Assembly: GCF_900104115.1 (NCBI RefSeq)
Contig: NZ_FNJM01000001.1
Span: forward strand, 453,374-517,373
DNA length: 64,000 nt
Direction of reading: 5' to 3'
Source: Clostridium gasigenes
GTDB lineage: Bacteria; Bacillota; Clostridia; Clostridiales; Clostridiaceae
Shown here in pieces: positions 55,271 through 63,513 of the stretch. Below the pieces are notes generated by a model that saw nothing but the letters and a program-made list of their open reading frames with translations, was not told the DNA's origin and made no database searches. Position 1 is the stretch's first letter. Each line of letters starts with the position of its first letter. The position numbers and the translations under genes are program-made.

Positions 55271-56290
55271 GTGAAAAAAAAATTAACTAAAATAACTGCA
55301 GTTATAGCGCTTATTGGAGTGTTAACTATGAGCTTTATATCCTGTACTAAAGATAAAAGTGGAGAATTAACGAAGGTTAAGTTAAATGAAGTTGTTCGTT
55401 CTGTATTTTATGCGCCAATGTATGCAGCAATAAATAAAGGCTTCTTTGAAGAAGAAGGACTAGAAATTTATCTTTCAACTGGACAGGGTGCTGATAAAAC
55501 TATGCAACAAGTACTAAGTAAAAATGCAGATATTGGTTTTTGTGGACCAGAACAAGTAATCTATATAAATAATCAAGGTAGAGAAGATTATCCAGTTTTA
55601 TTTGCAAAGTTAACTCAAAGAGATGGAGCATTTTTAGTTGGAAGAACTGAAGAATCGGATTTCAAATTTGAATCTTTAAAAGGTAAAGAACTAATTGGGG
55701 GAAGGCCTGGTGGGATGCCACAAATGTCTTTTGAATATGTATTAAAACAACATGGATTAAATCCCAAAACGGATGTTAACTTAGTTACTAATTTAGATTT
55801 TACAGCAACAGCAGGTGCTTTTAAAGCTGGAACTGGCGAATACGTTACTTTGTTTGAGCCTACAGCTTCAATGCTTGAAAAAGAGGGCACTGGTAAAATA
55901 GTAGCATCAATTGGAGATGAGGTAGGAGAACTTCCTTATACATGTTTCTTCTCAAGTAAATCTTACATGGATGAAAATCCACAAATAATTGAAAAATTCA
56001 CAAAAGCTATTTATAAAGGGCAACAATGGGTTATTGAAAATAGCAACGAAGAAATTGCAGATGCAATAATAGAATATTTCCCGGGAACTGAAAAAGATAT
56101 TATAGTAAAGGTTATTTCAAATTATAAAGAAATTAATGCATTAGCAACTGAGCCAAGAATTGAAGAAGAAAAAATTAGTAAGTTAATGGATATTATAGAA
56201 AGTTATGATGAAAAATTAATTCCAAAAAGACCATCCTTTGAAAAAATAGTTAATAATAGCTTTGCAGATAAAGCTACTAAAAATAAATAA
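55271..56290 (+). CDS. ABC importer substrate-binding lipoprotein (NMT1/NitT-TauT type)
   Basis: Captures a small solute outside the membrane for the two genes that follow. The lipoprotein signal ends at FISC (Cys near residue 22). The mature part is the NMT1/THI5-like fold: NEVVRSVFYAPMYAAINKGF, GFFEEEGLEI, the NADIGFCGPEQ segment and GGRPGGMPQMSFEYVLKQHG. This group carries thiamine pyrimidines, sulfonates, nitrate or riboflavin; the ligand cannot be told. GTG start with AGGAGG upstream. Two dispersed repeat copies lie between this gene and the ATPase gene. Confidence 0.85.
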   Translation: MKKKLTKITAVIALIGVLTMSFISCTKDKSGELTKVKLNEVVRSVFYAPMYAAINKGFFEEEGLEIYLSTGQGADKTMQQVLSKNADIGFCGPEQVIYINNQGREDYPVLFAKLTQRDGAFLVGRTEESDFKFESLKGKELIGGRPGGMPQMSFEYVLKQHGLNPKTDVNLVTNLDFTATAGAFKAGTGEYVTLFEPTASMLEKEGTGKIVASIGDEVGELPYTCFFSSKSYMDENPQIIEKFTKAIYKGQQWVIENSNEEIADAIIEYFPGTEKDIIVKVISNYKEINALATEPRIEEEKISKLMDIIESYDEKLIPKRPSFEKIVNNSFADKATKNK

Positions 56291-56298
56291 TATTAAAT

Positions 56299-56352
56299 TA
56301 GGCATTTAAAAAATAATGAGTAAAAATACATGTATATTTTTGAAGGTGCCTT
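56299..56352. repeat. Dispersed palindromic repeat, full copy
   Basis: TAGGCATTTAAAAAATAATG at one end and TATATTTTTGAAGGTGCCTT at the other, just after the substrate-binding protein gene. Confidence 0.6.
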
Positions 56353-56373
56353 AAGGCTAAGCCTTTTCTACAT

Positions 56374-56431
56374 TAGGGAGATGAAAGAAAATAGATAAGA
56401 ATCTAATTAGTTGTTTTTTGAATCTCCCTTA
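56374..56431. repeat. Dispersed palindromic repeat, full copy
   Basis: TAGGGAGATGAAAGAAAATA and TTGTTTTTTGAATCTCCCTT make near-perfect ends of a 58-base element, 22 bases after the previous copy and just before the ATPase gene. Confidence 0.65.
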
Positions 56432-56463
56432 GTTACATACAATATAGAAAGGTGGTGTAAAAT

Positions 56464-57231
56464 TTGAGTTTAATAGAAATAGAAAATATTAATTTAATAT
56501 ATCATTCTCTCAAGGGAGAAACAGAAGCAATTAAAAATTTAAGCTTTTCCATTGAAAAAGGGGAATTTGTAAGTATTATAGGGCCATCAGGTTGTGGTAA
56601 ATCTACTTTGTTAAACATTATAAGTGGTCTTTTAACTCCATCAAGTGGGAAAATAATTTATAATGATGAAAATGTAAAGAATAGATTAGATAAAATGGGA
56701 TATATGTTTCAAAAGGATTATTTATTTGATTGGTTAACAGTTTGGCAGAATGTTCTACTAGGTCTTAAAATTAAAAAAGTATTAACTAGGGAAAATATAA
56801 AGAGGGCAGATGAACTATTAACTAATTATGACTTAGCTAAATTTAAAGGTCATAAGCCAGCAGAATTATCTGGTGGGATGCGGCAAAGAGTAGCTTTAAT
56901 TAGAACTCTTGCTTTAAACCCAGAAGTATTACTTTTAGATGAGCCCTTTTCAGCTTTAGATTATCAAACTAGACTAAAAGTTTGCGATGAAGTAAGTGAA
57001 ATTATTAAAAAGGAAGGTAAAACAGCAATAATGGTAACCCATGATTTAGGGGAAGCCATAGCAATATCTAGTAGAGTGATTTGTTTAACAAGTAGACCTG
57101 CTGAAATTAAAAAAGACATAGATATAAAATTCGAAAATATAAATGCAACTCCATTCGGAAAAAGGAAAGAGCCTGAGTTTAATAAGTACTTTAATGAACT
57201 ATGGAAGGAGCTTGATAATTATAATGGGTAA
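56464..57231 (+). CDS. ABC importer ATPase (NitT/TauT type)
   Basis: Cytosolic ATPase subunit. Walker A GPSGCGKST, Q-loop MFQKDYLFDWLTVW typical of the SsuB/TauB group, signature LSGGMRQR, Walker B LLLDEPFSALD and H-loop MVTHDLGEA are all intact. Start is TTG at 56464 with GGTGG about 8 bases upstream. It overlaps the permease gene by 8 bases. Separated from the binding-protein gene by 170 bases that contain two repeat elements. Confidence 0.9.
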   Translation: MSLIEIENINLIYHSLKGETEAIKNLSFSIEKGEFVSIIGPSGCGKSTLLNIISGLLTPSSGKIIYNDENVKNRLDKMGYMFQKDYLFDWLTVWQNVLLGLKIKKVLTRENIKRADELLTNYDLAKFKGHKPAELSGGMRQRVALIRTLALNPEVLLLDEPFSALDYQTRLKVCDEVSEIIKKEGKTAIMVTHDLGEAIAISSRVICLTSRPAEIKKDIDIKFENINATPFGKRKEPEFNKYFNELWKELDNYNG

Positions 57232-58012
57232 AGAACAAGAAGCTTATATAAAAAGTGTTAAAAGAGAAAAAATAAAACTTACAGTTTTTAGAGTGACTAT
57301 TTTAGCGGTGTTTATAATTTTATGGGAAGTTGCAGCAAGAACTTCTTTAATAGATCCATTCCTTACTTCAAGTCCTACAAGAATAGTTAATTCATTCATG
57401 AAGTTTGCACAAGAAGGAACTATAGTAAATCATATATTGGTTACTTGTTATGAAACTATAATCGGATTTACATTGGGAACAGTACTTGGAACAGGTATAG
57501 CTATAGTTTTATGGTCCTGTCCATTTACTGCAAAAGTATTAGATCCATATTTAGTTGTTTTAAATGCATTACCTAAAATAGCACTTGCTCCAATTGTTAT
57601 ATTTTGGGTGGGGAATGGAACAACTGCAATAATTGTTATTACATTACTAATTTCTATAGTAACAACAATTATAAGTATCCTTACTGGGTTTAATGAAGTG
57701 GATAAAGGCAAAATATTGTTAATGAAGACTTTTCAAGCAAAAAAATATCAAACATTAAAATATCTTGTAGTTCCAGCAACAATACCTGTTTTAATATCTG
57801 CACTTAAAATAAATGTAGGATTATCTTGGGTTGGAGTAATAATGGGGGAATTTTTAGTTGCAAGAGAAGGTCTTGGATTTTTAATTGTGTATGGAGGACA
57901 AATATCTCAATTAGATATGGTTATGATGAGTATAGTTATCTTATCTTTTATAGCATTTATTATGTATAAGTTAGTTGCAATATTAGAACAAAAGGTAGTA
58001 GACAAGAATTGA
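57224..58012 (+). CDS. ABC importer permease (NitT/TauT type)
   Basis: Six-helix membrane subunit, 262 residues. TM1 follows a basic cytosolic start (MGKEQEAYIKSVKREKIKLT); the coupling EAA-type loop is in FQAKKYQTLKYLVVPATIPVLI, and LSWVGVIMGEFLVAREGLGF matches SsuC/TauC relatives. I chose the ATG at 57224, inside the last codons of the ATPase gene, rather than the earlier in-frame codon at 57143, which would add about 27 residues overlapping that gene. Translation is probably coupled. Confidence 0.9.
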   Translation: MGKEQEAYIKSVKREKIKLTVFRVTILAVFIILWEVAARTSLIDPFLTSSPTRIVNSFMKFAQEGTIVNHILVTCYETIIGFTLGTVLGTGIAIVLWSCPFTAKVLDPYLVVLNALPKIALAPIVIFWVGNGTTAIIVITLLISIVTTIISILTGFNEVDKGKILLMKTFQAKKYQTLKYLVVPATIPVLISALKINVGLSWVGVIMGEFLVAREGLGFLIVYGGQISQLDMVMMSIVILSFIAFIMYKLVAILEQKVVDKN

Positions 58013-58110
58013 TTTAGAATATTTACTAAAACCATTACAAAACTTATGTTATTTATAGTATAATACTGTATAAGTGGAAATTATACTAATAATATAGGGG
58101 AGTGATAGGT

Positions 58111-58980
58111 ATGGGGAAAAAAATTGAGCTGAAGAAGTATCTAACTTTAGATTATATATTTGCAGCAATATGTATTATAGTTTTTGTAATTGAGCCAATT
58201 CTTGGTGGGATGTTTATGTGGGGGTATTGGATTTACTTAATGGTAGCACATCGTGATTTCTTATGTGGATTCATGGGTAACCTTGGAGTAAGTAATAATC
58301 ATCCAAATAAAGCAGTAAGTTGGTACAAAACTGCAGCTAAAGTAACTAATTCAAAAGTGAAATATATAAGAAGTTATGTATATTGCGAAATTAAATATGG
58401 TTATGTTGAGGATGCAGATCGAGTTTTAAATAAAATTCTTAAAAGAAGAGAAAAATACAAACCATTTAATGGACAAGACTTAGTTGACATTCAAATGATT
58501 AAATCTTTGATTGAATGGAAAAAAGGTGACGTAACTAAAGCAATTGAAATTTTAGAAGTACCTTTTGAAAAAGATAAAAGTAATACTTTATATACAACAA
58601 TAGCTTATATGAAGACTATTAAAGGAGATATAGCTGAAAGTTTAGAATTTTCAAAGGAAGCTTATGATAAATTTGAAGAGGATATTCTAGTAAAATCAAT
58701 TTATGCTATAAATCTTTATAAAAATGGTCAAAAAGAAGATGCAGGAGCTATTTTTGAAGCTTTAGCTAAAGGTCTTTCTAATATTCCGGATACTTTATAT
58801 TTCTATTCTTTACTGTTAATAGAAAGAGGAGAAAATGAAGAAGCGATTGTAATGCTAAAAAAAGCCATGAGACTACTAAAAACAACTATTATAACAATTG
58901 TAGAACCGGAAGATTACGTAGAACTTTTAAAAAAGTTAGAAAATCAAGAAGTTCAGGAAGCTATTCAATTACAAGCTTAA
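58111..58980 (+). CDS. Membrane TPR protein 1
   Basis: Unknown function, 289 residues. A short N-terminal tail is followed by two close membrane spans (about residues 12-48, with EPILGGMFMWGYWIYLMVAH) and then a soluble helical region of about five TPR-like repeats (KAVSWYKTAAKVTN, ATIFEALAK-type pattern). I chose the ATG at 58111 (MGKKIELKKYL), 8 bases after GGGGAG; the GTG at 58102 overlaps that site. TATAAT near 58060 may be its -10 box. A full repeat copy follows the stop. Confidence 0.75.
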   Translation: MGKKIELKKYLTLDYIFAAICIIVFVIEPILGGMFMWGYWIYLMVAHRDFLCGFMGNLGVSNNHPNKAVSWYKTAAKVTNSKVKYIRSYVYCEIKYGYVEDADRVLNKILKRREKYKPFNGQDLVDIQMIKSLIEWKKGDVTKAIEILEVPFEKDKSNTLYTTIAYMKTIKGDIAESLEFSKEAYDKFEEDILVKSIYAINLYKNGQKEDAGAIFEALAKGLSNIPDTLYFYSLLLIERGENEEAIVMLKKAMRLLKTTIITIVEPEDYVELLKKLENQEVQEAIQLQA

Positions 58981-58989
58981 TATGATATA

Positions 58990-59071
58990 AGGGAGCTTGG
59001 AAAAAATAACAAGTCAAGATGCGATGTATATTTTATACTACAATAGCAGATTGACTTGTTATTTTTTTGAG
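58990..59071. repeat. Dispersed palindromic repeat, full copy
   Basis: AGGGAGCTTGGAAAAAATAA with CAAGTCAAGATGCG, and CAGATTGACTTGTTATTTTT with TTGAG. It forms a long hairpin with a T run and could serve as terminator of the TPR gene. Confidence 0.7.
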
Positions 59072-59249
59072 AATAAATAGTTTTAATTAAGCCGAGTTTT
59101 ATGGGGTTATATTAATAAAAATAGTGTTAAATAGTATTTTTTAGTAAATAAGAAAGAAATCATAATTGTAAAAGTAAAATATATTTGATACAATAAATAA
59201 TTATGTGAAAGTTTTAAGTAAAATCGAGTAGGGAGCTAAGGAGGTAGGT

Positions 59250-61010
59250 ATGGATAAATTTAAATTAATTATTAAGAGAATAGGGAGTAAGGTAAAAGCA
59301 TGCTATAATGTGGTTTGTAAGAAATTGCCATATATAGAACCGACTTTAATAATATTCGGATCTTTATTAGTAGTGTTAGTTATACTGGTATCAATTAAAG
59401 GTGCATTAAATGGAGATGTTACTACTATTGAAGCTAATCAAGCAGAAGTAGCATTTTATAATAATAATTATGAACAAGCTATAACAGAATATGAAAAGTT
59501 ACAAGAGGGTGAAGAATGGCCATTTTGGCAGGTGAAGATTGCAGAAATACATTCGATTAAAGGTGAAATTGAAAAATCTAATGAATTATTAAGAAAGGCA
59601 ACGCTTAAGAGAAATAAAATTTTATCAAGTAAGGATAGAAAAAAGTATGAAACTCAAGATAAAGAATTTATTAATTATGTAGTGTTTACATATTTTATGA
59701 ATGAAGAATATGAACAAGCGTTAAGTCTTGGAGAACAATTTATAAAAGATAATGGAAAAGATAAGACATTAATGAGAACTATGTACACTGTTTATATGGT
59801 AGATGGACAAAAAGATAAAGCTAAAGAAATGATAGATAATTATGAAGTAGATAATGAATCTGCATATGACTTAGCTTTGATAGCTAAAATGAATATGTTA
59901 AGTGATAATTGGGATGATGGTTTTAAGTTATTAAATGAAGCTTTTAATAAAGATAAAAATGAAATAAAGGTCTTTGATGTTATAACTCAATTTGCAGCTT
60001 ATGATAGGGATGGAATATTAACTAAGTTAACAGAACTAGTTAATGATAATCCAGAGGAACTAAGTTATAAAATGTGGTTAGCGAAGGTTTACTCAATGTT
60101 ACCTGAAACTACAAATCTTGCAAATGATATTATAGAAGAAATTAAAAATGAAGATGTGGGAGAAATTCCACTTAAGGTTATGATGTCAACTGTATATAAA
60201 AATACGGGAAATGAATTAGAAGCAAATTCTATTTTAGAAAATATTATAAATAATGATAAAAATTCATATGCTAGTTACCATATTGCTGCATGGCAAAGTT
60301 TTGAATCTGAAAACTATGATAAAGCTTTTGAACTTTGTAAAAAGAGTATATTAGCCAATAAAGATTACCCTGATAATTATGGATTTCTAATGCCAAAAAT
60401 AATGATGGCTAAAGAAAAAAATAAAACATCCGAAGGTTACTTTATAACAGCTCTTCAAAAAGAACCATTTAACTACAATATAATGATTAAAATTGCAGAA
60501 TATTATGAGGGCAACTCTATAGATAATGAAAAATCCAGAAGATATTATAGGTTAGCAGCAGCAATGAATCCTAATGATTCTGAAATATATTATAATTTAG
60601 CAACATTAGATTTGTTAGATAAAAATATAGATAGTGCAATAAAATATTTAAATAAGGCAATAGAAATAAATGGAGCTGTTTCTAAATATCACAGAACACT
60701 TGGAACTATCTATCTAAACCAAGGGCAAAATGATAAGGCTATTGAAAGTATAAGAATTGCTTATGGGGAGGATAAAAGTGATGCATTAACTTTAAATAAT
60801 GCAGGCTGTTATTATATTTCGATAGAAGGGGATATAGAAAGAGGTATGGATAATATCAAAGGTGCTTATGAGGGGATAAATAATAGTATGGATGAAGAAA
60901 CAAAAAATACAATAATAAAAAATTATCATAAAGCAAAGACTTTATATGATGAATATAACATAGAAAATGAAGCGAAATTAATAGTTCCAGAGTTTTCATT
61001 TTTCGATTAG
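59250..61010 (+). CDS. Membrane TPR protein 2
   Basis: Unknown function, 586 residues. A basic start (KFKLIIKRIGSKVKACYNVV) precedes one membrane span (about residues 33-52). The remainder is a long array of TPR-like helical pairs, for example AEVAFYNNNYEQAITEYEKL and SEIYYNLATLDLLDKNIDSA, ending in a Phe-rich tail. It probably acts as a scaffold at the membrane. AAGGAGG lies 5 bases before the ATG. The stop codon lies at the very edge of a dispersed repeat copy. It shares neither sequence nor length with TPR protein 1 beyond the repeat type. Confidence 0.78.
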   Translation: MDKFKLIIKRIGSKVKACYNVVCKKLPYIEPTLIIFGSLLVVLVILVSIKGALNGDVTTIEANQAEVAFYNNNYEQAITEYEKLQEGEEWPFWQVKIAEIHSIKGEIEKSNELLRKATLKRNKILSSKDRKKYETQDKEFINYVVFTYFMNEEYEQALSLGEQFIKDNGKDKTLMRTMYTVYMVDGQKDKAKEMIDNYEVDNESAYDLALIAKMNMLSDNWDDGFKLLNEAFNKDKNEIKVFDVITQFAAYDRDGILTKLTELVNDNPEELSYKMWLAKVYSMLPETTNLANDIIEEIKNEDVGEIPLKVMMSTVYKNTGNELEANSILENIINNDKNSYASYHIAAWQSFESENYDKAFELCKKSILANKDYPDNYGFLMPKIMMAKEKNKTSEGYFITALQKEPFNYNIMIKIAEYYEGNSIDNEKSRRYYRLAAAMNPNDSEIYYNLATLDLLDKNIDSAIKYLNKAIEINGAVSKYHRTLGTIYLNQGQNDKAIESIRIAYGEDKSDALTLNNAGCYYISIEGDIERGMDNIKGAYEGINNSMDEETKNTIIKNYHKAKTLYDEYNIENEAKLIVPEFSFFD

Positions 61011-61072
61011 GCAACTGAAATAAAATAACAAGTCAAAAGAGACTAAAACATGACTTGTTATTTTTAGAAAGA
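61009..61072. repeat. Dispersed palindromic repeat, full copy
   Basis: AGGCAACTGAAATAAAATAA with CAAGTC and GACTTGTTATTTTTAGAAAG. The stop TAG of the preceding gene overlaps the first bases; the hairpin could end that transcript. Confidence 0.65.
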
Positions 61073-61131
61073 TATTTTATATTACTTAAGACTTCTATTA
61101 TTTTAGAAGTCTAAAAAAGGGGAATAAATTT

Positions 61132-62244
61132 ATGAGAAAAAAAGGTAAAGCTTTAAAAATCATTATATTATTAACAATATTAATAATAGCAGGGGTGTTT
61201 TTTATAAATAATAGAAATAAACCTAAACTGGAAATTAAAGTATGGAATAATATTTATAATGAGAATAATATCAATATGTATTATGGAGAAAAAAAAGATG
61301 CTAAAGTAAAGGCATTAGATAATGTTTATAAAGCAAATGAATTAGTATCAACTGAAGAAGGCGAAGTAAATAAAGTACTAAAGGTTATTGATATTGTAAA
61401 TACCGTGGTAGAGTTTGATGATGTTTCAGATTCAAAGGGAATTAATGCTTTTGATATATTACAGGAAAAAGCTAAACTTAAGAAGGTATCACAAAGGGAT
61501 ATGGCAATAATAACTAGAGATTTACTTTTAACAATAGATATAAAATCTAGAGTTGGAAAATTTGAAAAAGTAAAGAAAGGCTCTGATGAAGAAGCAAGTT
61601 ATTATGTGGTTGAATACTGGTCTAATGAAAATAGTAAATGGGTAATGATAGACTTTAGGAATAGAGGATATATAGAAAAGGACGGAATCCCATGTAGCTC
61701 TATAGAAGTAATGACAAAACTAGATAAAAGTATGCTATACAAAGGAAATACAAAGAGTAAAGAATATATAAAAGATTTAAAAAAGGTATTAGATACATAT
61801 ACTATAAATATAGATAACTCTATTGAAATGAAAAAAAGCAATAGCTATATTACATATATAAAAGATAAGGGAAATATAAATATAAAATTAAATAATAGCT
61901 ATATTCCACCAACAATATTTACAGAAAATGAAGAACTGTTTAAAAAAGATCCGATGAATACTAAAATTGGAGTAGATGAAAAAACATATATTATTTTAAT
62001 GAAAAAAGAAAATAATAAAGAAGATAGCGAAGTGAAATCTGAAAACTATATTGTTGGTGGGTTTAAAGATGGAAAGATAATGAATAAATACTATATAAGA
62101 GAAAATAATGGAGAATTTAAAGAAGTTGAAAAATACTATGAGCTACAATTAGTAAATGGAGCTAATATTATAGAACTATCAATAGATGGAGCAAATATAA
62201 TAAGCTCTATTGAAATAGAGTATGTAGAAGAAAAAAGTAAATAA
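61132..62244 (+). CDS. Membrane-anchored protein of unknown function
   Basis: Not recognised, 370 residues. One N-terminal membrane span (about residues 8-25) exports a soluble region. The middle part (about 110-200) loosely recalls a transglutaminase-like fold: RDMAIITRDLLLTIDIKSRV followed by YYVVEYWSNENSKWVMIDFR in the place of the His strand. The expected catalytic Cys and His are not apparent, so if related it is likely inactive. The C-terminal half is beta-rich and highly charged. It lies between TPR protein 2 and uppP. Confidence 0.65.
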   Translation: MRKKGKALKIIILLTILIIAGVFFINNRNKPKLEIKVWNNIYNENNINMYYGEKKDAKVKALDNVYKANELVSTEEGEVNKVLKVIDIVNTVVEFDDVSDSKGINAFDILQEKAKLKKVSQRDMAIITRDLLLTIDIKSRVGKFEKVKKGSDEEASYYVVEYWSNENSKWVMIDFRNRGYIEKDGIPCSSIEVMTKLDKSMLYKGNTKSKEYIKDLKKVLDTYTINIDNSIEMKKSNSYITYIKDKGNINIKLNNSYIPPTIFTENEELFKKDPMNTKIGVDEKTYIILMKKENNKEDSEVKSENYIVGGFKDGKIMNKYYIRENNGEFKEVEKYYELQLVNGANIIELSIDGANIISSIEIEYVEEKSK

Positions 62245-62328
62245 TGGATGGACAGTATATAATATTAAATGTATAATTATATATGTTTTAAAAATACCTA
62301 ATTAATTTGAAAGAGAGGTTTTTAATAT

Positions 62329-63219
62329 ATGGGATTAGATTTAATTTATATACTTAAAGCTATATTTATAGCTATAGTAGAAGGGTTAACAGAATTTGTA
62401 CCTGTATCATCAACAGGACATATGATATTATTTGGAAGTTTAATAGGTTTTCATAATGGGGGGCCTGGGGCTCAAGAATTTGCATCTATGTTTGAAGTTG
62501 TTATACAATTAGGAGCAATTTTAGCAGTTGTAGTTTTATATTGGAAAAAGCTGAGTGGAGCTATATCTGAATTTTTCATTTTTATATTTACAGGCGGAAA
62601 AAAAGGACAAACGGGATTTAAATTTGGAATTAACGTAATAATAGCATCAATGCCAGCACTTATTATGGGATTATTATTTTATAAGTCTATAAAATCACTA
62701 TTTAAACCTTCAGCGGTAGTTGTTGGGTTTATAGTTGGGGGTATATTATTATTAGTTATAGAAAATAGATTTAGAAATAAAACATCAAAAAGCGGTAAGA
62801 AACCGACAGTAGATGTTTTTGATCTAACTCCAATGCAATCTTTAAAAGTTGGATGTTTCCAAGTTTTGGCTATGTGGCCAGGGATGTCAAGAAGTGCTTC
62901 AACAATAATGGGAGGATGGATTTCAGGAATATCAACTCCAGTAGCAGCTGAGTTTTCATTTTTCCTAGCAATACCAGCTATGATAGGTTCGTCAGGTTTA
63001 GATTTATTTAAATTTGATTATTCAATTATGAACCCAACTTATGCAGTAGCATTAATTGCAGGTTTTGTAGTTGCATTTATAGTTTCACTTGTAGTTATGG
63101 AAATGTTCATAAGCTACTTACAGAAGAAGCCAATGAGAATATTTGCTATTTACAGGATTATTGCAGGTATAGTTTTATTAGGGTTATCACTAACCGGAAT
63201 AGTAACACTTACAATGTAA
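62329..63219 (+). CDS. uppP: Undecaprenyl-diphosphatase
   Basis: Integral membrane phosphatase (BacA type) that recycles undecaprenyl pyrophosphate to the monophosphate for wall synthesis; extra copies give bacitracin resistance. Active-site motifs are present: VEGLTEFVPVSSTGHMILFG near residues 19-38 and MWPGMSRSASTIMGGW near 184-199. 296 residues with about eight helices is slightly longer than usual because of a Lys/Ser-rich loop (RFRNKTSKSGKKPTVD). AGAGAGG precedes the ATG. Terminator at 63245-63280. Confidence 0.93.
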   Translation: MGLDLIYILKAIFIAIVEGLTEFVPVSSTGHMILFGSLIGFHNGGPGAQEFASMFEVVIQLGAILAVVVLYWKKLSGAISEFFIFIFTGGKKGQTGFKFGINVIIASMPALIMGLLFYKSIKSLFKPSAVVVGFIVGGILLLVIENRFRNKTSKSGKKPTVDVFDLTPMQSLKVGCFQVLAMWPGMSRSASTIMGGWISGISTPVAAEFSFFLAIPAMIGSSGLDLFKFDYSIMNPTYAVALIAGFVVAFIVSLVVMEMFISYLQKKPMRIFAIYRIIAGIVLLGLSLTGIVTLTM

Positions 63220-63244
63220 GTTATTTTCAAATCACTAAATTATA

Positions 63245-63281
63245 AATAAGGTTTCGCATTTTATGCGAAACCTTATTTGCT
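63245..63281 (+). terminator. Rho-independent terminator of uppP
   Basis: AATAAGGTTTCGCAT / ATGCGAAACCTTATT, perfect stem with a short loop. Confidence 0.88.
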
Positions 63282-63513
63282 ATCTATTGGGCAAATTACC
63301 AAAAATTAAAAAAAGATAAATAAAAAGTGGAATCTACTTTTCACTTTTAAATCTTTATGATATCATATATTAGAAGAGTTAATCAAAATTTTTGAAAGCA
63401 ATTGCATTAGGTTGTCGAAAAATATTATCTTTTAATAGAGAAAATAGACAGAAAATTTAAAAGATAAAATTAATTCGAAAAACTTTTATATTGGGTAAAG
63501 GGGGAATTCTGAA

